A stretch of DNA of 64,000 bases from Ancistrus triradiatus. Lineage: Eukaryota; Chordata; Actinopteri; Siluriformes; Loricariidae. The position numbers and the translations under genes were made by a program. Positions 43,912 through 46,781 of this stretch are shown piece after piece. Each line of letters begins with the position of its first letter. The stretch's first letter is position 1. The stretch is taken from assembly GCA_025084515.1 (NCBI GenBank), contig JAJAGP010000201.1, positions 417,501-481,500 of the forward strand. Reading direction: 5' to 3'. The notes beneath the pieces are model-generated. The model saw only the letters and a program-made list of their open reading frames with translations, had not been told where the DNA came from and did not search any database.

Positions 43912-44271
43912 CGTTCTGAATCGATCCTGTACCATTTAGTCCTGGTGCCATGTCAACGGTGTGTGTGTGTGCCAGGGGCTAAGGAGGGGCATCAACGCAT
44001 CTCAGCATTGCACACACACACTCACAGCAGCAGCACCGCAACAGCTAGCAGCTCATGCACAGTCAAACACATGCTCACCGCCTACGCCTTGTAAGTGTGT
44101 TAACGCTGGGTATTGCTGTGTGTGTGTGTGTGTCTGTGTCTGTGTGTGTGATGTACAATACCTCACAGCTTCGTTGCTTCCTCTTTTATCCTCTCACTCC
44201 ATCACCAGCTGCCAGGAGTGGCACGCACTGTGCCAGTGACGACACGTCTGTGCGCGTGTGTGCGCATGTGT

Positions 44272-44302
<31 letters not shown>

Positions 44303-44360
44303 ATGATGTGAGAGCATCTCCAGCCGAAGCATGGAATTACTCACTCTCTCCCTCCCTCTT

Positions 44361-44404
<44 letters not shown>

Positions 44405-44415
44405 TCTCTCTTACT

Positions 44416-44446
<31 letters not shown>

Positions 44447-44498
44447 ACGCATGCGCATGCTCACTATTGCACACCTCCCCCTCCCATTCTCTCACCAC

Positions 44499-44529
<31 letters not shown>

Positions 44530-46209
44530 CGGATGTAAAAACCTTTAAATAATGATCTCTTGTGATGAATTATGCCTGAACTCACTCTACAATTCCAATC
44601 ACACTATGGTGCCAATTTGTTCGCCCAACTAAGGTGGCATCGTGGAGTGAAATTACGGCGGTGCCGTCTGACGGGTTTGGGCGTCACACAGACATATCAT
44701 TGGCTGTGTCAGAGGGAGGGAAAGCAAAACAGACGAGCGTGCTGCAAGACAAACCGCAACCTCTTCCAGTTCCTGAAGGATGAACTGGCGCAACGTCACT
44801 TGTGTGGCATCAAGTAGGCACGATTGCCCTTCTCTTAGGGACCCAGCACCCAGGGACCAAGCAGCGCTGGCACTCAGGAACCTCTGGCAATTCAGAAGCT
44901 CAGGTACATGCCCATATTATATGATCTTTCAGATGCTTGCGCTCAGTTTGACTTTCAGTGCCAGCGTGATGTTTTCTGTGGGCATCTCATTGGACTTCAC
45001 ATTATGACGCATACAAGGGCACTTTTTCAAGGGTGCCCCCACATTACAGACCCCTAATCTAGTCTACTCTGTGCCAAAGCCTGAAGTGTGCTAGGACTGA
45101 GACAGGAACCATTCAATTCTCGCTCAAAGTGGCTCAGCATTGGAACCTTGGTTCCCACAGTTGGTGAGGTGAGGTTTCAAAACCCTGTCTTCGTCCGTCC
45201 TGGTTGTGGGGGGTTCTGTCTCCATGGGGCCATGTGCCATGTGTGTGTGTGCAATGTACAGAGATGTCATCAATGCCCGTGATGTAAGATATCCAGCCCT
45301 TAACTGAGCAGGTTGGCATCTTGCACTATGTGTGTATGCATTCTGCTTTGCCAGGGGCTCCTGAGTCACAGCGTTCCTCAGGGTGAGGGCTGAGTGTGTG
45401 TAGCGTGAGGGGTATACCAGGCGTGCCCGATGCACCACTGAGCAAATCCTGACTAAAGGAACAAAACGCCAATGGCAACCACGTTCTCCGGTATGTTTAA
45501 TGGGTATTACACTAAACTGTGCTGTGCTGAGGCTTGTGCTGTCCTAGGGGGCGCTGTAACATACACACAGCCTCACGTTGTCATGAATTTACCATTATTA
45601 ACGTCACGAGAAGTGAATGGGGGGTCAAAAGGGCAGACAGAACCTCGCACATTGGCATTAGGGAGGGATTACAGGTACCATCACCTCGACGAACAGAAAG
45701 CAACTGTTCTGCTCTCATCTGTTGCCTAGCAACCGTCCCCAGCACCACCCCCTCTCGTACCCACACCGCACCGTTCCCTCAGGAGCTCATCTGCAAACAC
45801 GTCAGTTTAAGCTGCCATGTTAATGCACAGGGAGACCTGCGCGGTGCCACAGAGCAACATGGCATGCGAACATGCGTCCTGACTGGATGGCACGACACAA
45901 GGCCCCTCCTCCATCTGTACGCACGGTTAGTTAGGGCTCCTCTGATTGGACGGTGCTTTGATGGGTAGGCGAATGTTTCTGGGTGCTAAGCAGAGTGTCA
46001 GCGCCACCTTGTGCACAAACTGGGTGCAATTTTAAAGGACTTTTTTATTATAATCACATGACTCCTCACATGACACCTACCTTCTCTCTGGCATGGGCGT
46101 GGCTGGCATTACGAGCTGCAATGATTGACAGCTGCCTTCTGATCCACATCAGCTCGACCTGAGACTGGCGCAGAAGCTCCTGCACGTTGGGTGTCTCTCC
46201 CCTCATGTC
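65..46209 (-). CDS. rimbp2: RIMS-binding protein 2 (RIM-BP2), 19 exons, 3' end outside window
   Basis: Presynaptic scaffold that links RIM proteins and voltage-gated calcium channels at the active zone through SH3 domains. Nineteen minus-strand exons with AG/GT borders join into one open frame of about 1,225 codons. Counting from the Met in the first placed exon: coiled coil about 1-260, SH3-I about 364-431, acidic linker 432-491, FN3 domains about 492-583, 584-679 and 680-782, Pro-rich linker 783-895, acidic Ser/Glu linker about 990-1075, SH3-II about 1135-1199. I chose RIMBP2 over TSPOAP1 (RIM-BP1) because RIMBP2-like segments occur, such as GSDLSDIMEEDEEELYSEMQ, RSPSPQRILPQP and NMVSEIQ followed by QGFLPLNTPV. 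The N-terminal coiled coil aligns with the long form of RIM-BP1, so the long N terminus is retained here. SH3-III and the stop codon lie below position 1. The true first exon is not certain. Confidence 0.95.
301..473 (-). CDS. rimbp2: rimbp2 exon 18: first half of SH3-II
   Basis: Residues about 1111-1168. The acidic, Tyr-containing stretch YYDESESEDPF is followed by RIFVALFDYDPLSMSPNP and ELPFKEGQIIK, the ALYDY-type start of an SH3 domain. The acceptor at 475-474 was preferred over a closer AG at 465-464 because only the former keeps the frame with exon 17 (phase 1, 2 + 171 nt). Donor GT at 300-299. Confidence 0.93.
474..2437. other. rimbp2 intron 18, AT-rich part
   Basis: No exon seen. Mostly AT-rich, with short CAAGTCAAGTC-type stretches at about 960-1000 and 1755-1810 that look like fragments of one dispersed repeat. 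2030-2280 is GC-richer and open in several frames, but has no match to RIMBP2 and no paired splice sites I trust. Confidence 0.6.
2438..3213. mobile_element. Tc1/mariner-like transposon remnant with terminal inverted repeats
   Basis: Left end CACTTTATTAGGTACAC (2452 on) is repeated inverted at the right end (GTGTACCTAATAAAGTG, about 3183-3200), with TA at both borders. The interior retains broken transposase motifs, for example a GDFERAMVVG-like start near 2575 and a QDNAP-like motif near 3010, but is interrupted by stops. A second, more damaged copy of the same family is at 52.8-53.7 kb. Confidence 0.75.
3214..3919. other. rimbp2 intron 18, GC-richer stretch
   Basis: 3337-3715 is markedly richer in GC and CpG than its surroundings and partly open in frame, but nothing matches the host gene and flanking exons are already contiguous in frame. 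No feature assigned. (GGTTCT)n-like short repeat near 3776-3800. Confidence 0.5.
3920..4706. mobile_element. MITE-like element, family X, with about 42-bp terminal inverted repeats
   Basis: The left end TACAATTCCAAATCAGAAAA and the segment to GGCAGTATGGAAAAT are matched inverted at the right end (ATTTTCCATACCACCCC, then CTGATTTGGGGTTGTA, about 4660-4706). The interior is shared with partial copies at 25.15-25.53 kb and 39.26-40.33 kb. No transposase seen, so non-autonomous. Superfamily not assigned. Confidence 0.7.
4707..5063. other. short rimbp2 intron segments around exon 17
   Basis: Only exon 17 (4789-4894) is recognised here. The remaining bases hold normal splice signals and nothing else that I can identify. 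Confidence 0.6.
4789..4894 (-). CDS. rimbp2: rimbp2 exon 17: basic linker
   Basis: Residues about 1076-1110, Gly/Arg/Ser-rich, ending RRPLTVPSI, which matches the conserved TVPSI motif ahead of SH3-II in RIMBP2. 105 + 1 nt. Acceptor AG at 4896-4895, donor GT at 4788-4787. Confidence 0.9.
5064..5210 (-). CDS. rimbp2: rimbp2 exon 16: acidic linker
   Basis: Residues about 1027-1075, 49 codons in phase 0. Contains SSRGSDLSDIMEEDEEELYS, one of the most diagnostic RIMBP2 segments, then a basic NSHSALK end. Acceptor AG at 5212-5211, donor GT at 5063-5062. Confidence 0.93.
5445..5630. repeat. near-perfect inverted repeat, 85-bp arms, 16-nt loop
   Basis: The left arm 5445-5529 and the right arm 5546-5630 are reverse complements with about 2 mismatches in 79-85 bases. 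The loop is 5530-5545. The right arm runs directly into a (GTT)n array. Transcribed as part of the rimbp2 intron it would form a long double-stranded hairpin. It resembles a foldback MITE; no other copy is visible in the window. Confidence 0.9.
5630..5916. repeat. (GTT)n / (ATT)n compound microsatellite
   Basis: About 50 bases of pure GTT repeats, then ATT repeats with interruptions, and a second GTT run to 5903. It produces poly-Val/Ile and poly-Thr phantom frames on either strand. Confidence 0.95.
5917..7690 (-). mobile_element. unclassified dispersed element with 30-bp minisatellites
   Basis: A sharply bounded, GC-richer block between two TTG/TTA arrays. Read on the minus strand it carries an open stretch (7372-6785) with 10-residue periodicity (variants of SVPASEDVQS), from 30-bp tandem units at about 7190-7350. 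Related 30-bp periodicity continues at 7095-7190 and 6810-6960. The minus-strand 3' end passes into a CAA/TAA tail, as a non-LTR element might. No reverse transcriptase or transposase motif was recognised, so the class is unknown. Confidence 0.5.
7190..7350. repeat. 30-bp tandem repeat (about 5 units)
   Basis: Units of the form GGGCRYRCTCTGGACRTYCT recur every 30 bp, encoding a 10-residue repeat on the minus strand. Units differ at several positions, so the array is old or diverging. Confidence 0.8.
7710..8158. repeat. (ATT)n / (GTT)n compound microsatellite
   Basis: Long runs of ATT and GTT with interruptions; the densest part is 8028-8155. It reads as poly-Leu or poly-Asn, which is not coding. 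Confidence 0.95.
8159..8390 (+). repeat. dispersed fish repeat and (ATT)n tail
   Basis: CATTCATTCACTTTCTATAC through a CAATACAGGATGCAAGGTGG segment and GTGCCAGTTCATTACAGGGC is a degenerate copy of a widespread fish repeat (the TTCTACCGCTTATCCG type). It is followed by (ATT)n at 8357-8390. A related segment is at 47.94-48.13 kb. Confidence 0.6.
8502..8630 (-). CDS. rimbp2: rimbp2 exon 15: RRGASVDDFL linker
   Basis: Residues about 984-1026, 43 codons in phase 0. A run of Asp/Glu (SDEEEDEEGY) precedes RRGASVDDFLRGSELG, conserved in RIMBP2. Acceptor AG at 8632-8631, donor GT at 8501-8500. Confidence 0.92.
8815..9576 (-). CDS. rimbp2: rimbp2 exon 14: end of FN3-3 and Pro-rich linker
   Basis: Residues about 730-983, 254 codons in phase 0. 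Starts IAEVLYPMADFAAVDLTRL, with VVVRTLSAQGES closing the third FN3 domain. Then about 110 residues rich in Pro, Gln and His, including near-identical heptads of the type TIPIPQP at about 9120-9200, and finally RSPSPQRILPQPRGT and the conserved AKAIAREAAQRVA. The Pro/His stretch looks expanded compared with the mammalian linker I remember. Acceptor AG at 9578-9577, donor GT at 8814-8813. Confidence 0.93.
9657..9808 (-). CDS. rimbp2: rimbp2 exon 13: start of FN3-3
   Basis: Residues about 679-729. GPPLPPNEVQVQCGP, then RWKPP and SNGANVIGYAV, the typical B-C strand region of an FN3 domain, ending CTKGQR. 2 + 150 nt. Acceptor AG at 9810-9809, donor GT at 9656-9655. Confidence 0.93.
9846..10064 (+). 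repeat. SINE-like family A, copy 1
   Basis: Contains TTTCTTCCTCATAACACTTA, GGGAGTTTTTCCTTGCCACT, AAGTTGCTTTGAGACAATGC and GCGCTAT, ending in a CTGACTTGACTTGAC pentamer tail. The same modules occur at 31.2, 55.3 and 60.1 kb, and inverted at 31.1/31.9 and 47.7 kb. Confidence 0.75.
10517..11317 (-). CDS. rimbp2: rimbp2 exon 12: end of SH3-I, acidic linker, FN3-1 and FN3-2
   Basis: Largest exon, 801 nt (2 + 798 + 1), residues about 412-678. Finishes SH3-I with GELLDGQRGLVPSNFVEF, then an acidic linker, then two FN3 domains beginning PYPRKINLIKQL and TVAPTGLRLDD. The motifs SDELRCTMLVG and HQVPWHMPLEQREKKEAGVE match RIMBP2. No stop or frameshift seen. Acceptor AG at 11319-11318, donor GT at 10516-10515. 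Confidence 0.95.
11318..11972. other. rimbp2 intron 11
   Basis: No exon or strong repeat seen. Somewhat GC-rich from 11450 to 11800. Exons 11 and 12 are contiguous in frame across it. Confidence 0.6.
11973..12082 (-). CDS. rimbp2: rimbp2 exon 11: SH3-I core
   Basis: Residues about 375-411. YNPYDGPNEHPEAELPL then AGKYLYVYGDMDDDGFYQ, the first SH3 domain up to its acidic RT/n-Src region. 1 + 108 + 1 nt. Acceptor AG at 12084-12083, donor GT at 11972-11971. Confidence 0.94.
12175..12510. repeat. MITE remnant with CCACATACTTCTGG ends
   Basis: GTCCACATACTTCTGG occurs at about 12190 and again at about 12481, and CCAGATACTTTTGTCCATGT lies between at about 12334. These are the type of ends seen on short Tc1/mariner-derived elements in fish. 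Exact borders unclear. Confidence 0.45.
12527..12606 (-). CDS. rimbp2: rimbp2 exon 10: start of SH3-I
   Basis: Residues about 349-374. Ends SKARYTGQVRLCTARY, which is continuous with the SH3-I start in exon 11. 78 + 2 nt. Acceptor AG at 12608-12607, donor GT at 12526-12525. Confidence 0.92.
12691..12839 (-). CDS. rimbp2: rimbp2 exon 9: variable linker before SH3-I
   Basis: Residues about 299-348. GDARPSGSPLIFELLQPL then a Ser/Arg/Glu-rich segment ending SPTSPSE. Poorly conserved with remembered mammalian sequence, but phase (2 + 147 nt) and splice sites fit both neighbours. Acceptor AG at 12841-12840, donor GT at 12690-12689. An internal AG at about 12786 could act as an alternative acceptor. 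Confidence 0.75.
12898..13030. repeat. degenerate CCCTAA/telomere-like stretch 1
   Basis: Runs of CCTAATCCCTAAACCCTAAT near 12932-12990, resembling vertebrate telomere repeats (CCCTAA) but irregular. A second stretch is at 13505-13610. Confidence 0.5.
13505..13612. repeat. degenerate TAACCC/CTCTAA stretch 2
   Basis: Repeated CTAACTCTAACTCTAACT with interspersed CTAACCCTAACT units, a hexamer array related in sequence to interstitial telomere DNA but mostly TAACTC. Confidence 0.6.
13681..13852 (-). CDS. rimbp2: rimbp2 exon 8: coiled coil end
   Basis: Residues about 242-298. LEQKCRTQSDKCDVLSKELE is the conserved RIM-BP coiled-coil end. The rest (FHLASEFLIWDPELWPRK onward) is less familiar. 171 + 1 nt, phase 0 start. 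Acceptor AG at 13854-13853, donor GT at 13680-13679. Confidence 0.88.
14010..14060 (-). CDS. rimbp2: rimbp2 exon 8-upstream small exon (exon 7)
   Basis: A 51-nt exon of 17 codons, residues about 225-241, AQILADKEHEETVHLLE. It matches the AKKEHEGAVQLLE segment of RIM-BPs. Too short for an ORF search to find. Acceptor AG at 14062-14061, donor GT at 14009-14008. Being 17 whole codons, it can be skipped without shifting the frame. Confidence 0.88.
14094..14145. repeat. (GT)n microsatellite
   Basis: About 26 uninterrupted GT units just upstream of exon 7 on the minus-strand gene, roughly 35 bp from its acceptor. In transcript sense it is a CA repeat, a possible hnRNP L-type splicing element. Confidence 0.95.
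14810..15250 (+). repeat. dispersed repeat family B, copy 1
   Basis: Segments such as GGATCTTAGTAACAGCCTGC, GGGATCTCACTCTGATTGGC and AAGAGCTTCAGTTAAATATA recur inverted at 20275-20715 at about 90% identity by eye, and in part at 16105-16265. Includes a TTTC tract near 14945-15000. Confidence 0.8.
15338..15566. repeat. (GT)n and (GA)n tracts flanking exon 6
   Basis: GT repeats at 15339-15362 and GA repeats at 15522-15564 lie on either side of exon 6 (15383-15487). In transcript sense the GA tract is a pyrimidine run just ahead of the acceptor. Confidence 0.9.
15383..15487 (-). CDS. rimbp2: rimbp2 exon 6: coiled coil, alternative start Met
   Basis: Residues about 190-224, 35 codons in phase 0: RMREAADQKQRLQTEHEHAL and on to QLLQK. 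The Met at 15484-15482 corresponds to the start of the canonical human RIMBP2 entry as I recall it (MREAAER...), so a short isoform could begin here. Acceptor AG at 15489-15488, donor GT at 15382-15381. Confidence 0.92.
16105..16265 (+). repeat. dispersed repeat family B, partial copy 2
   Basis: Same orientation as copy 1: GGCTCTTATTAACCCGACCA, AACATTTCTGACTCAGAACA, AGAGCTTCAGATAAAG, then a TTTC microsatellite. Confidence 0.7.
16266..18449. other. rimbp2 intron 5, mostly unassigned
   Basis: No exon seen. 16975-17035 holds a fragment of SINE-like family A (GTTTTTCCTTGCCACTGC), and 17140-17230 a fragment of a dispersed fish repeat (GGCTTGCAGCACGGGGTGCA). The rest is unremarkable. Confidence 0.5.
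18450..19477 (-). mobile_element. Tc1-like transposon remnant
   Basis: Minus-strand frames carry Tc1 transposase pieces: QQDNAPKHTSRSTKEWL (18670 down) and HGGGSIMVWAVL with YVWRKENTAF (19073-18762). Frames are broken and shifted, so it is inactive. The right border TTCAAGGACCACTGTA at about 19462-19477 is a Tc1-like inverted-repeat end. The left border is not clear and may be as early as 18110. Confidence 0.8.
19995..20117 (-). CDS. rimbp2: rimbp2 exon 5: coiled coil
   Basis: Residues about 149-189, 41 codons in phase 0. Heptad-rich, with KERDREKEEKVKLQNKLENL and LEQVLK, aligning with the SKLESLEQVLK segment of long RIM-BP1. Acceptor AG at 20119-20118, donor GT at 19994-19993. Confidence 0.9.
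20275..20715 (-). repeat. dispersed repeat family B, copy 3 (inverted)
   Basis: Reverse complement of 14810-15250: GGCAGGCTGTTACTAAGATC, CACTATTCTACCAACAGAAG and GTGAGATCCCGGTGTTAGAA. Includes a GAAA tract at 20530-20655. With copy 1 it brackets exons 5 and 6. Confidence 0.8.
20716..22014. other. rimbp2 intron 4 remainder
   Basis: No exon. 21545-21680 has three near-copies of a roughly 55-bp unit (GGAACTGGTACCGAAACATC, then TTAGTGTGAGGA), a small tandem repeat. Otherwise unremarkable. Confidence 0.6.
22015..22104 (-). CDS. rimbp2: rimbp2 exon 4: coiled coil
   Basis: Residues about 119-148, 30 codons in phase 0: KRELQQVIQQRKRLHLQLFS and on to VEQHEQ. Acceptor AG at 22106-22105, donor GT at 22014-22013. 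Charged heptads continue the flanking coils. Confidence 0.85.
22535..23720 (+). mobile_element. 5'-truncated L2-type LINE, reverse transcriptase C-terminal part
   Basis: Open frame from 22524 contains the reverse transcriptase motifs GVPQGSVLGPLLF (22587) and YADDTQ (22686, the catalytic YADD), then SWMSAHHLKLNHSKTELL and LGVIFDNQLSF, typical of L2/CR1-group elements. The frame is broken after about 22980 and continues in other frames (RTLRDTSLARLEPPR and WWNELPPDVHMAESL near 23320-23460). The 3' end is GGATAAGGGCGTCTGCTAAA, then (TGTAAA)n to 23719, the L2-type tail. Same orientation opposite to rimbp2. Inactive copy. Confidence 0.88.
23721..25016. other. rimbp2 intron 3, unassigned
   Basis: No exon or clear repeat apart from scattered fragments. 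24690-24910 is open on the minus strand for 78 codons and GC-richer, but has no recognisable protein and no supporting splice sites. Confidence 0.5.
25017..25074. repeat. (TTTC)n microsatellite
   Basis: CTTTCTTTCTTTC repeats with minor interruptions. Confidence 0.9.
25150..25530. mobile_element. MITE-like family X, partial copy
   Basis: Shares TTTAGGCTTTTTAGGAAATT, CCTCCAGATTC, GAGAAATATATAAATCCCTT and TTGTTTTTAAACTCTCAGAC with 3920-4706. Ends with GGAATGTGTTGCAGGCCTGA near 25443-25462 without a complete terminal repeat. Confidence 0.65.
25531..26307. other. rimbp2 intron 3, unassigned
   Basis: Nothing recognised. The GC-rich stretch 25540-26100 has no coherent frame; an imperfect GATCTGACTGATCTGAGCTG repeat lies near 25945. 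Confidence 0.5.
26308..26472. repeat. (TTTC)n array with TGTATTCTTTTTAGCC inserts
   Basis: Two nearly identical blocks each follow a TTTC run with GTATTCTTTTTAGCCTTT, suggesting a higher-order unit like those at 36.2-38.6 kb. Confidence 0.85.
26590..26760. repeat. MITE remnant (GTCCCAATACTTTTGTCC end)
   Basis: GTGGTCTGACATTCCGTGGT, then TTAATAACAGTTGATGGTGG, and the end GTCCCAATACTTTTGTCCAT near 26730. A related end, GTCCCAATACTTTTGACCGT, is at 13937. This is a familiar short fish transposon-derived repeat. Confidence 0.6.
27072..27155 (-). CDS. rimbp2: rimbp2 exon 3: coiled coil
   Basis: Residues about 91-118, 28 codons in phase 0: ETEVRERRRRCQLLEREVKN and on to TCQTL. It aligns with the ESELSKKRKKCESLEQEA segment of long RIM-BP1. 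Acceptor AG at 27157-27156, donor GT at 27071-27070. Confidence 0.83.
27255..27440. repeat. (TTTC)n-rich tract
   Basis: Interrupted TTTC/TTCC repeats roughly 100 bp upstream of exon 3 on the minus-strand gene. Confidence 0.85.
27441..28838. other. rimbp2 intron 2, AT-rich with one open stretch
   Basis: 27510-27965 is open for 151 codons on the plus strand with mixed composition, but has no recognisable domain, no splice partners and no promoter I can see. 27970-28838 is AT-rich and poor in features. Confidence 0.5.
28839..29125. repeat. dispersed fish repeat fragments
   Basis: GGACTGGGTGCTAGTCC, GTGGGAGGAATTCCGATTAT and two tandem copies of GTCTAGGGTTGGTTCSTGCC (about 29033 and 29073). The same GGTCTAGGGTTGGTTCT motif appears at 56840. 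Confidence 0.6.
29126..29874. other. rimbp2 intron 2, unassigned
   Basis: 29200-29470 has raised GC and CpG with a small tandem motif (GGCACGTGGATG, about 29216 and 29257). No gene supported. Confidence 0.5.
29875..30600. repeat. AT-rich unit repeated about four times
   Basis: CTGACTTGCTCTTAAACAAT followed by TTAAATAATATAA and GAATTACATTAAA recurs at about 29962, 30124, 30252 and 30474, each preceded by TTTTATTTTATTTCATAG. Spacing varies from 128 to 222 bp, so it is a degenerate tandem array. An (AT)n run lies at 30411-30433. Confidence 0.7.
30957..31003. repeat. (GT)n microsatellite
   Basis: GT repeats with a TATGTGGTG interruption; CA in transcript sense. Confidence 0.95.
31193..31907. 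mobile_element. MITE with CCGTATTTTTCGG terminal inverted repeats
   Basis: Left end ACCGTATTTTTCGGACCATA, then AGGCG; right end GCGCTTTATAGCCCGAAAAA, then TACGGT, so the ends are inverted copies. Internal modules (GCGCCTTATAACCCGGTGCG; TCGACAGTGTGCCTTAAAAT) belong to a common fish non-autonomous transposon. Interrupted by a SINE-like copy. Confidence 0.85.
31232..31431 (+). mobile_element. SINE-like family A, copy nested in the MITE
   Basis: Poly-T, then CCAAGGTTTCTTCCTCATAA, GGGAGTTTTTCCTTGCCACT, AAAGCGCTATATAAATA and the tail CTGACTTGACTTGACTTGAC. It splits the MITE sequence between AAGGCG and TTAAAATCCTTTAAC. Confidence 0.8.
32041..33550. other. rimbp2 intron 2, AT-rich then mixed
   Basis: 32050-32340 is very AT-rich. 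32760-33160 is open on the minus strand for 131 codons with no recognisable product. No splice partners; no feature assigned. Confidence 0.5.
33776..34100. repeat. (CT)n, (GA)n and (CA)n tracts in a GC-richer island
   Basis: CT repeats at 33776-33800, GA repeats at 33899-33940 and CA repeats at 34052-34100, with CpG-rich sequence at 33880-33900 and 34100-34260. They create a 286-codon plus-strand phantom frame (33175-34035). Confidence 0.85.
34640..35330 (+). repeat. GAAA-rich higher-order repeat array
   Basis: AAAG tracts interrupted by a recurring motif such as TATGCAGGGATAAAAGAAAG (about 34801, 34901, 35052, 35125, 35188) every 50-150 bp. In rimbp2 transcript sense it is a pyrimidine array. 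The inverted relatives are at 36240-37170 and 38125-38640. Confidence 0.85.
35560..35710. promoter_or_regulatory. GC-box cluster in rimbp2 intron 2
   Basis: Two CCACGCCCCC-type (SP1/KLF) sites at about 35638 and 35690 in a GC-rich 150-bp patch inside an otherwise AT-rich intron. It could be an intronic promoter or enhancer for a shorter rimbp2 isoform; this is inference only. Confidence 0.2.
35893..35905. promoter_or_regulatory. X-box (RFX) consensus motif
   Basis: GTTGCCTAGCAAC fits GTNRCC-N-RGYAAC exactly. RFX factors bind such sites. Function here is untested. Confidence 0.35.
35953..36048. repeat. (GT)n / (GCGT)n microsatellite
   Basis: GT repeats with GCGT variants at 35964-36012, then pure GT. 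Confidence 0.95.
36049..36180. repeat. solo end of MITE family X and (ATTT)n
   Basis: ACACAACCCCAAATCCAAAA, then TTCAGGACAGTAAA, resembles one terminus of family X, without the partner end. (ATTT)n at 36150-36180. Confidence 0.55.
36240..37170 (-). repeat. TTTC-rich higher-order repeat array, inverted relative of 34640-35330
   Basis: TTTC tracts interrupted by CTTTTAAGCTTGCATACTCT and variants (about 36353, 36540, 36674, 36790) followed by TTCTTTTAGTCTTTTTG-like motifs. It reads as Phe/Leu/Ser-rich phantom protein on the plus strand. Confidence 0.85.
37308..37321. promoter_or_regulatory. palindromic X-box (RFX) motif
   Basis: GTTGCCTAGGCAAC is a perfect 14-bp palindrome matching the X-box consensus with a 2-bp spacer, about 110 bp past the exon 2 donor of rimbp2. 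Confidence 0.4.
37435..37578 (-). CDS. rimbp2: rimbp2 exon 2: His/Pro repeat and coiled coil
   Basis: Residues about 43-90, 48 codons in phase 0. Begins LKHLHPPPHPPPHPPH, a short His-Pro repeat, then FRLLEETNRALKLEVATLRQ, a heptad coil. Good pyrimidine tract and AG at 37580-37579; donor GT at 37434-37433. Flanked by introns of about 10.3 and 8.5 kb. Confidence 0.83.
37660..38124. other. rimbp2 intron 1, unassigned
   Basis: No exon or repeat recognised. Confidence 0.5.
38125..38640 (-). repeat. TTTC-rich higher-order repeat array, second block
   Basis: Same unit as 36240-37170: TTTTAACCTTGTATACTCTT, then TTCCTTTTAGTCTTG (38233) and further variants. Confidence 0.85.
39258..40335. mobile_element. 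MITE-like family X, rearranged copies
   Basis: Starts with the family X end TACAACCCAACAAAAATCAG, then AAAAAGTTGGGACAGTATG. 39400-39680 carries family modules in one orientation (GAGGATCTCCAGTGTATCAC) and 39800-40330 in the other (GTGATGGTCCATCCCAGATC, TTTTTAGGAAATTCCTCCAG), implying two overlapping or inverted copies. Roughly 1.1 kb, no closing terminus seen. Confidence 0.65.
40485..42935 (-). mobile_element. Tc1-like transposon remnant interrupted by a 1.1-kb insertion
   Basis: The outer ends are inverted copies: GATGAGAGAGGTCTGTAATT with TTTTCATCATAGCTACACTT (40502-40540) against GAAAATTACAGACCTCTCTC (42845), then TATTTTTTGCCCCACTGTA-like terminus at 42908-42930. Minus-strand transposase pieces: GGGNIMLWGCF, GRMNGAMYREIL, GWVFQHDNAPKHTTRATKEW and SPDLSPIENVRRELEVRVAQ (40960-40625), a DLMHDLQRAGTKVKK stretch near 41220, and the start region (MAKTKELLKD-like) at about 42565-42530. 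Several frame breaks; not functional. Confidence 0.8.
41385..42490. mobile_element. unclassified insertion inside the Tc1 copy
   Basis: Sequence foreign to Tc1 separates its N-terminal and DNA-binding parts. It contains an 81-codon plus-strand frame (41655-41900) and a 91-codon minus-strand frame (42321-42046) with no recognised domain. The borders are approximate; GTATGGTATTCATTTATTGT is on the left and CACCTGCTTGCCTATTGTCG on the right. Could be an old retroelement fragment. Confidence 0.4.
42990..43250 (+). repeat. tRNA-like SINE fragments
   Basis: GTGGCTCTGCGGGTAGAGAG near 43020 resembles a tRNA A-box side, and GAGGTTCAAGTCCCAGCAGG near 43220 a B-box (GGTTCAAGTCC). No tRNA cloverleaf forms, so these are probably tRNA-derived SINE pieces. 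Confidence 0.4.
43626..44535. repeat. cluster of CA, GT, TC and CTAACA microsatellites
   Basis: CA at 43626-43697 and 43827-43909, (CTAACA)n at 43790-43826, GT at 44117-44150 and 44240-44302, CT at 44362-44413, CA at 44417-44449 and 44505-44531. Dense simple-sequence block in rimbp2 intron 1. Confidence 0.95.
44536..46080. other. rimbp2 intron 1 proximal part, unassigned
   Basis: 44630-44760 looks like a dispersed fish repeat (CATCGTGGAGTGAAATTACG). 45534-45968 is open on the plus strand for 144 codons but shows no domain. An X-box lies at 45721. Confidence 0.45.
45721..45733. promoter_or_regulatory. X-box (RFX) consensus motif
   Basis: GTTGCCTAGCAAC, exact fit to GTNRCC-N-RGYAAC, identical to the site at 35893, about 350 bp past the exon 1 donor of rimbp2 in transcript sense. 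Confidence 0.35.
46081..46209 (-). CDS. rimbp2: rimbp2 exon 1 (first placed coding exon)
   Basis: 43 codons in phase 0, from a GAC codon and then ATG at 46206-46204: MRGETPNVQELLRQSQVELM, then IRRQLSIIAARNA and HAHAREK. It resembles the FDRLLRESQREVLRLQRQI coil of long RIM-BP1. The exon follows a (CA)n-flanked acceptor-like AG at 46211-46210. Translation may start at this Met or in an upstream exon. Donor GT at 46080-46079. Confidence 0.8.
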
Positions 46210-46211
<2 letters not shown>

Positions 46212-46245
<34 letters not shown>

Positions 46246-46257
46246 ACACACACACAC
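46212..46257. repeat. (CA)n microsatellite next to exon 1
   Basis: CA repeats abut the acceptor of rimbp2 exon 1; in transcript sense (GT)n leads directly into GTGTAG, so the usual pyrimidine tract is replaced by GT repeats. Confidence 0.95.
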
Positions 46258-46781
46258 TCTAGCTGTTAAACTCCTTTTTATGTTTCACTAACTGCAGAAT
46301 AAAAAAGAGCTCTCCATGTTGTCAAAAATATGTGAGAAAATGATTTAAATGTTTAAAAAAGATTGGAATGCATTTCCAGGACTTAACATGTATAGAAAAA
46401 CCTGACCTGGTAGAACCGGTACAGGACAGGAAACGCTTTGCACACTGCCAGTGTAGTGGGCACGCTCTCTTGCCGCCAAGAGTGGGGCCTGACTTTGCCA
46501 ACAGATTAACCTCACCTCGCCAGAGGTGGAATACAAACCAGAATGGCATCAAAGGTGCACATAAAAGAAAAAAAAACGTCTCTAATATTAATACGATGAT
46601 TTGTATTAAATATAATCTGAATAAACATCCCTGAAAGCAGATCAGAAGGACGGACGTTTGGAATGAATTTAAATTAAATACAGATATTTACCCTGTTTTT
46701 GCGAGGCTTGTATCAGCCTTGTTCTTCTTCTCTGAAGGTTCGAGGCCGTGTTTACCCACGTTGCTCCTGTCCTGACCTCAC

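Noticed and set aside
45534..45968. 144-codon plus-strand frame in rimbp2 intron 1
   Set aside because: No domain; overlaps shorter frames on both strands, as expected for GC-balanced non-coding DNA.
65..46209. Identity as TSPOAP1 (RIM-BP1) instead of RIMBP2
   Set aside because: The long coiled coil resembles RIM-BP1, but the SH3-II region, the acidic linker and the AKAIAREAAQRVA segment match RIMBP2 far better.
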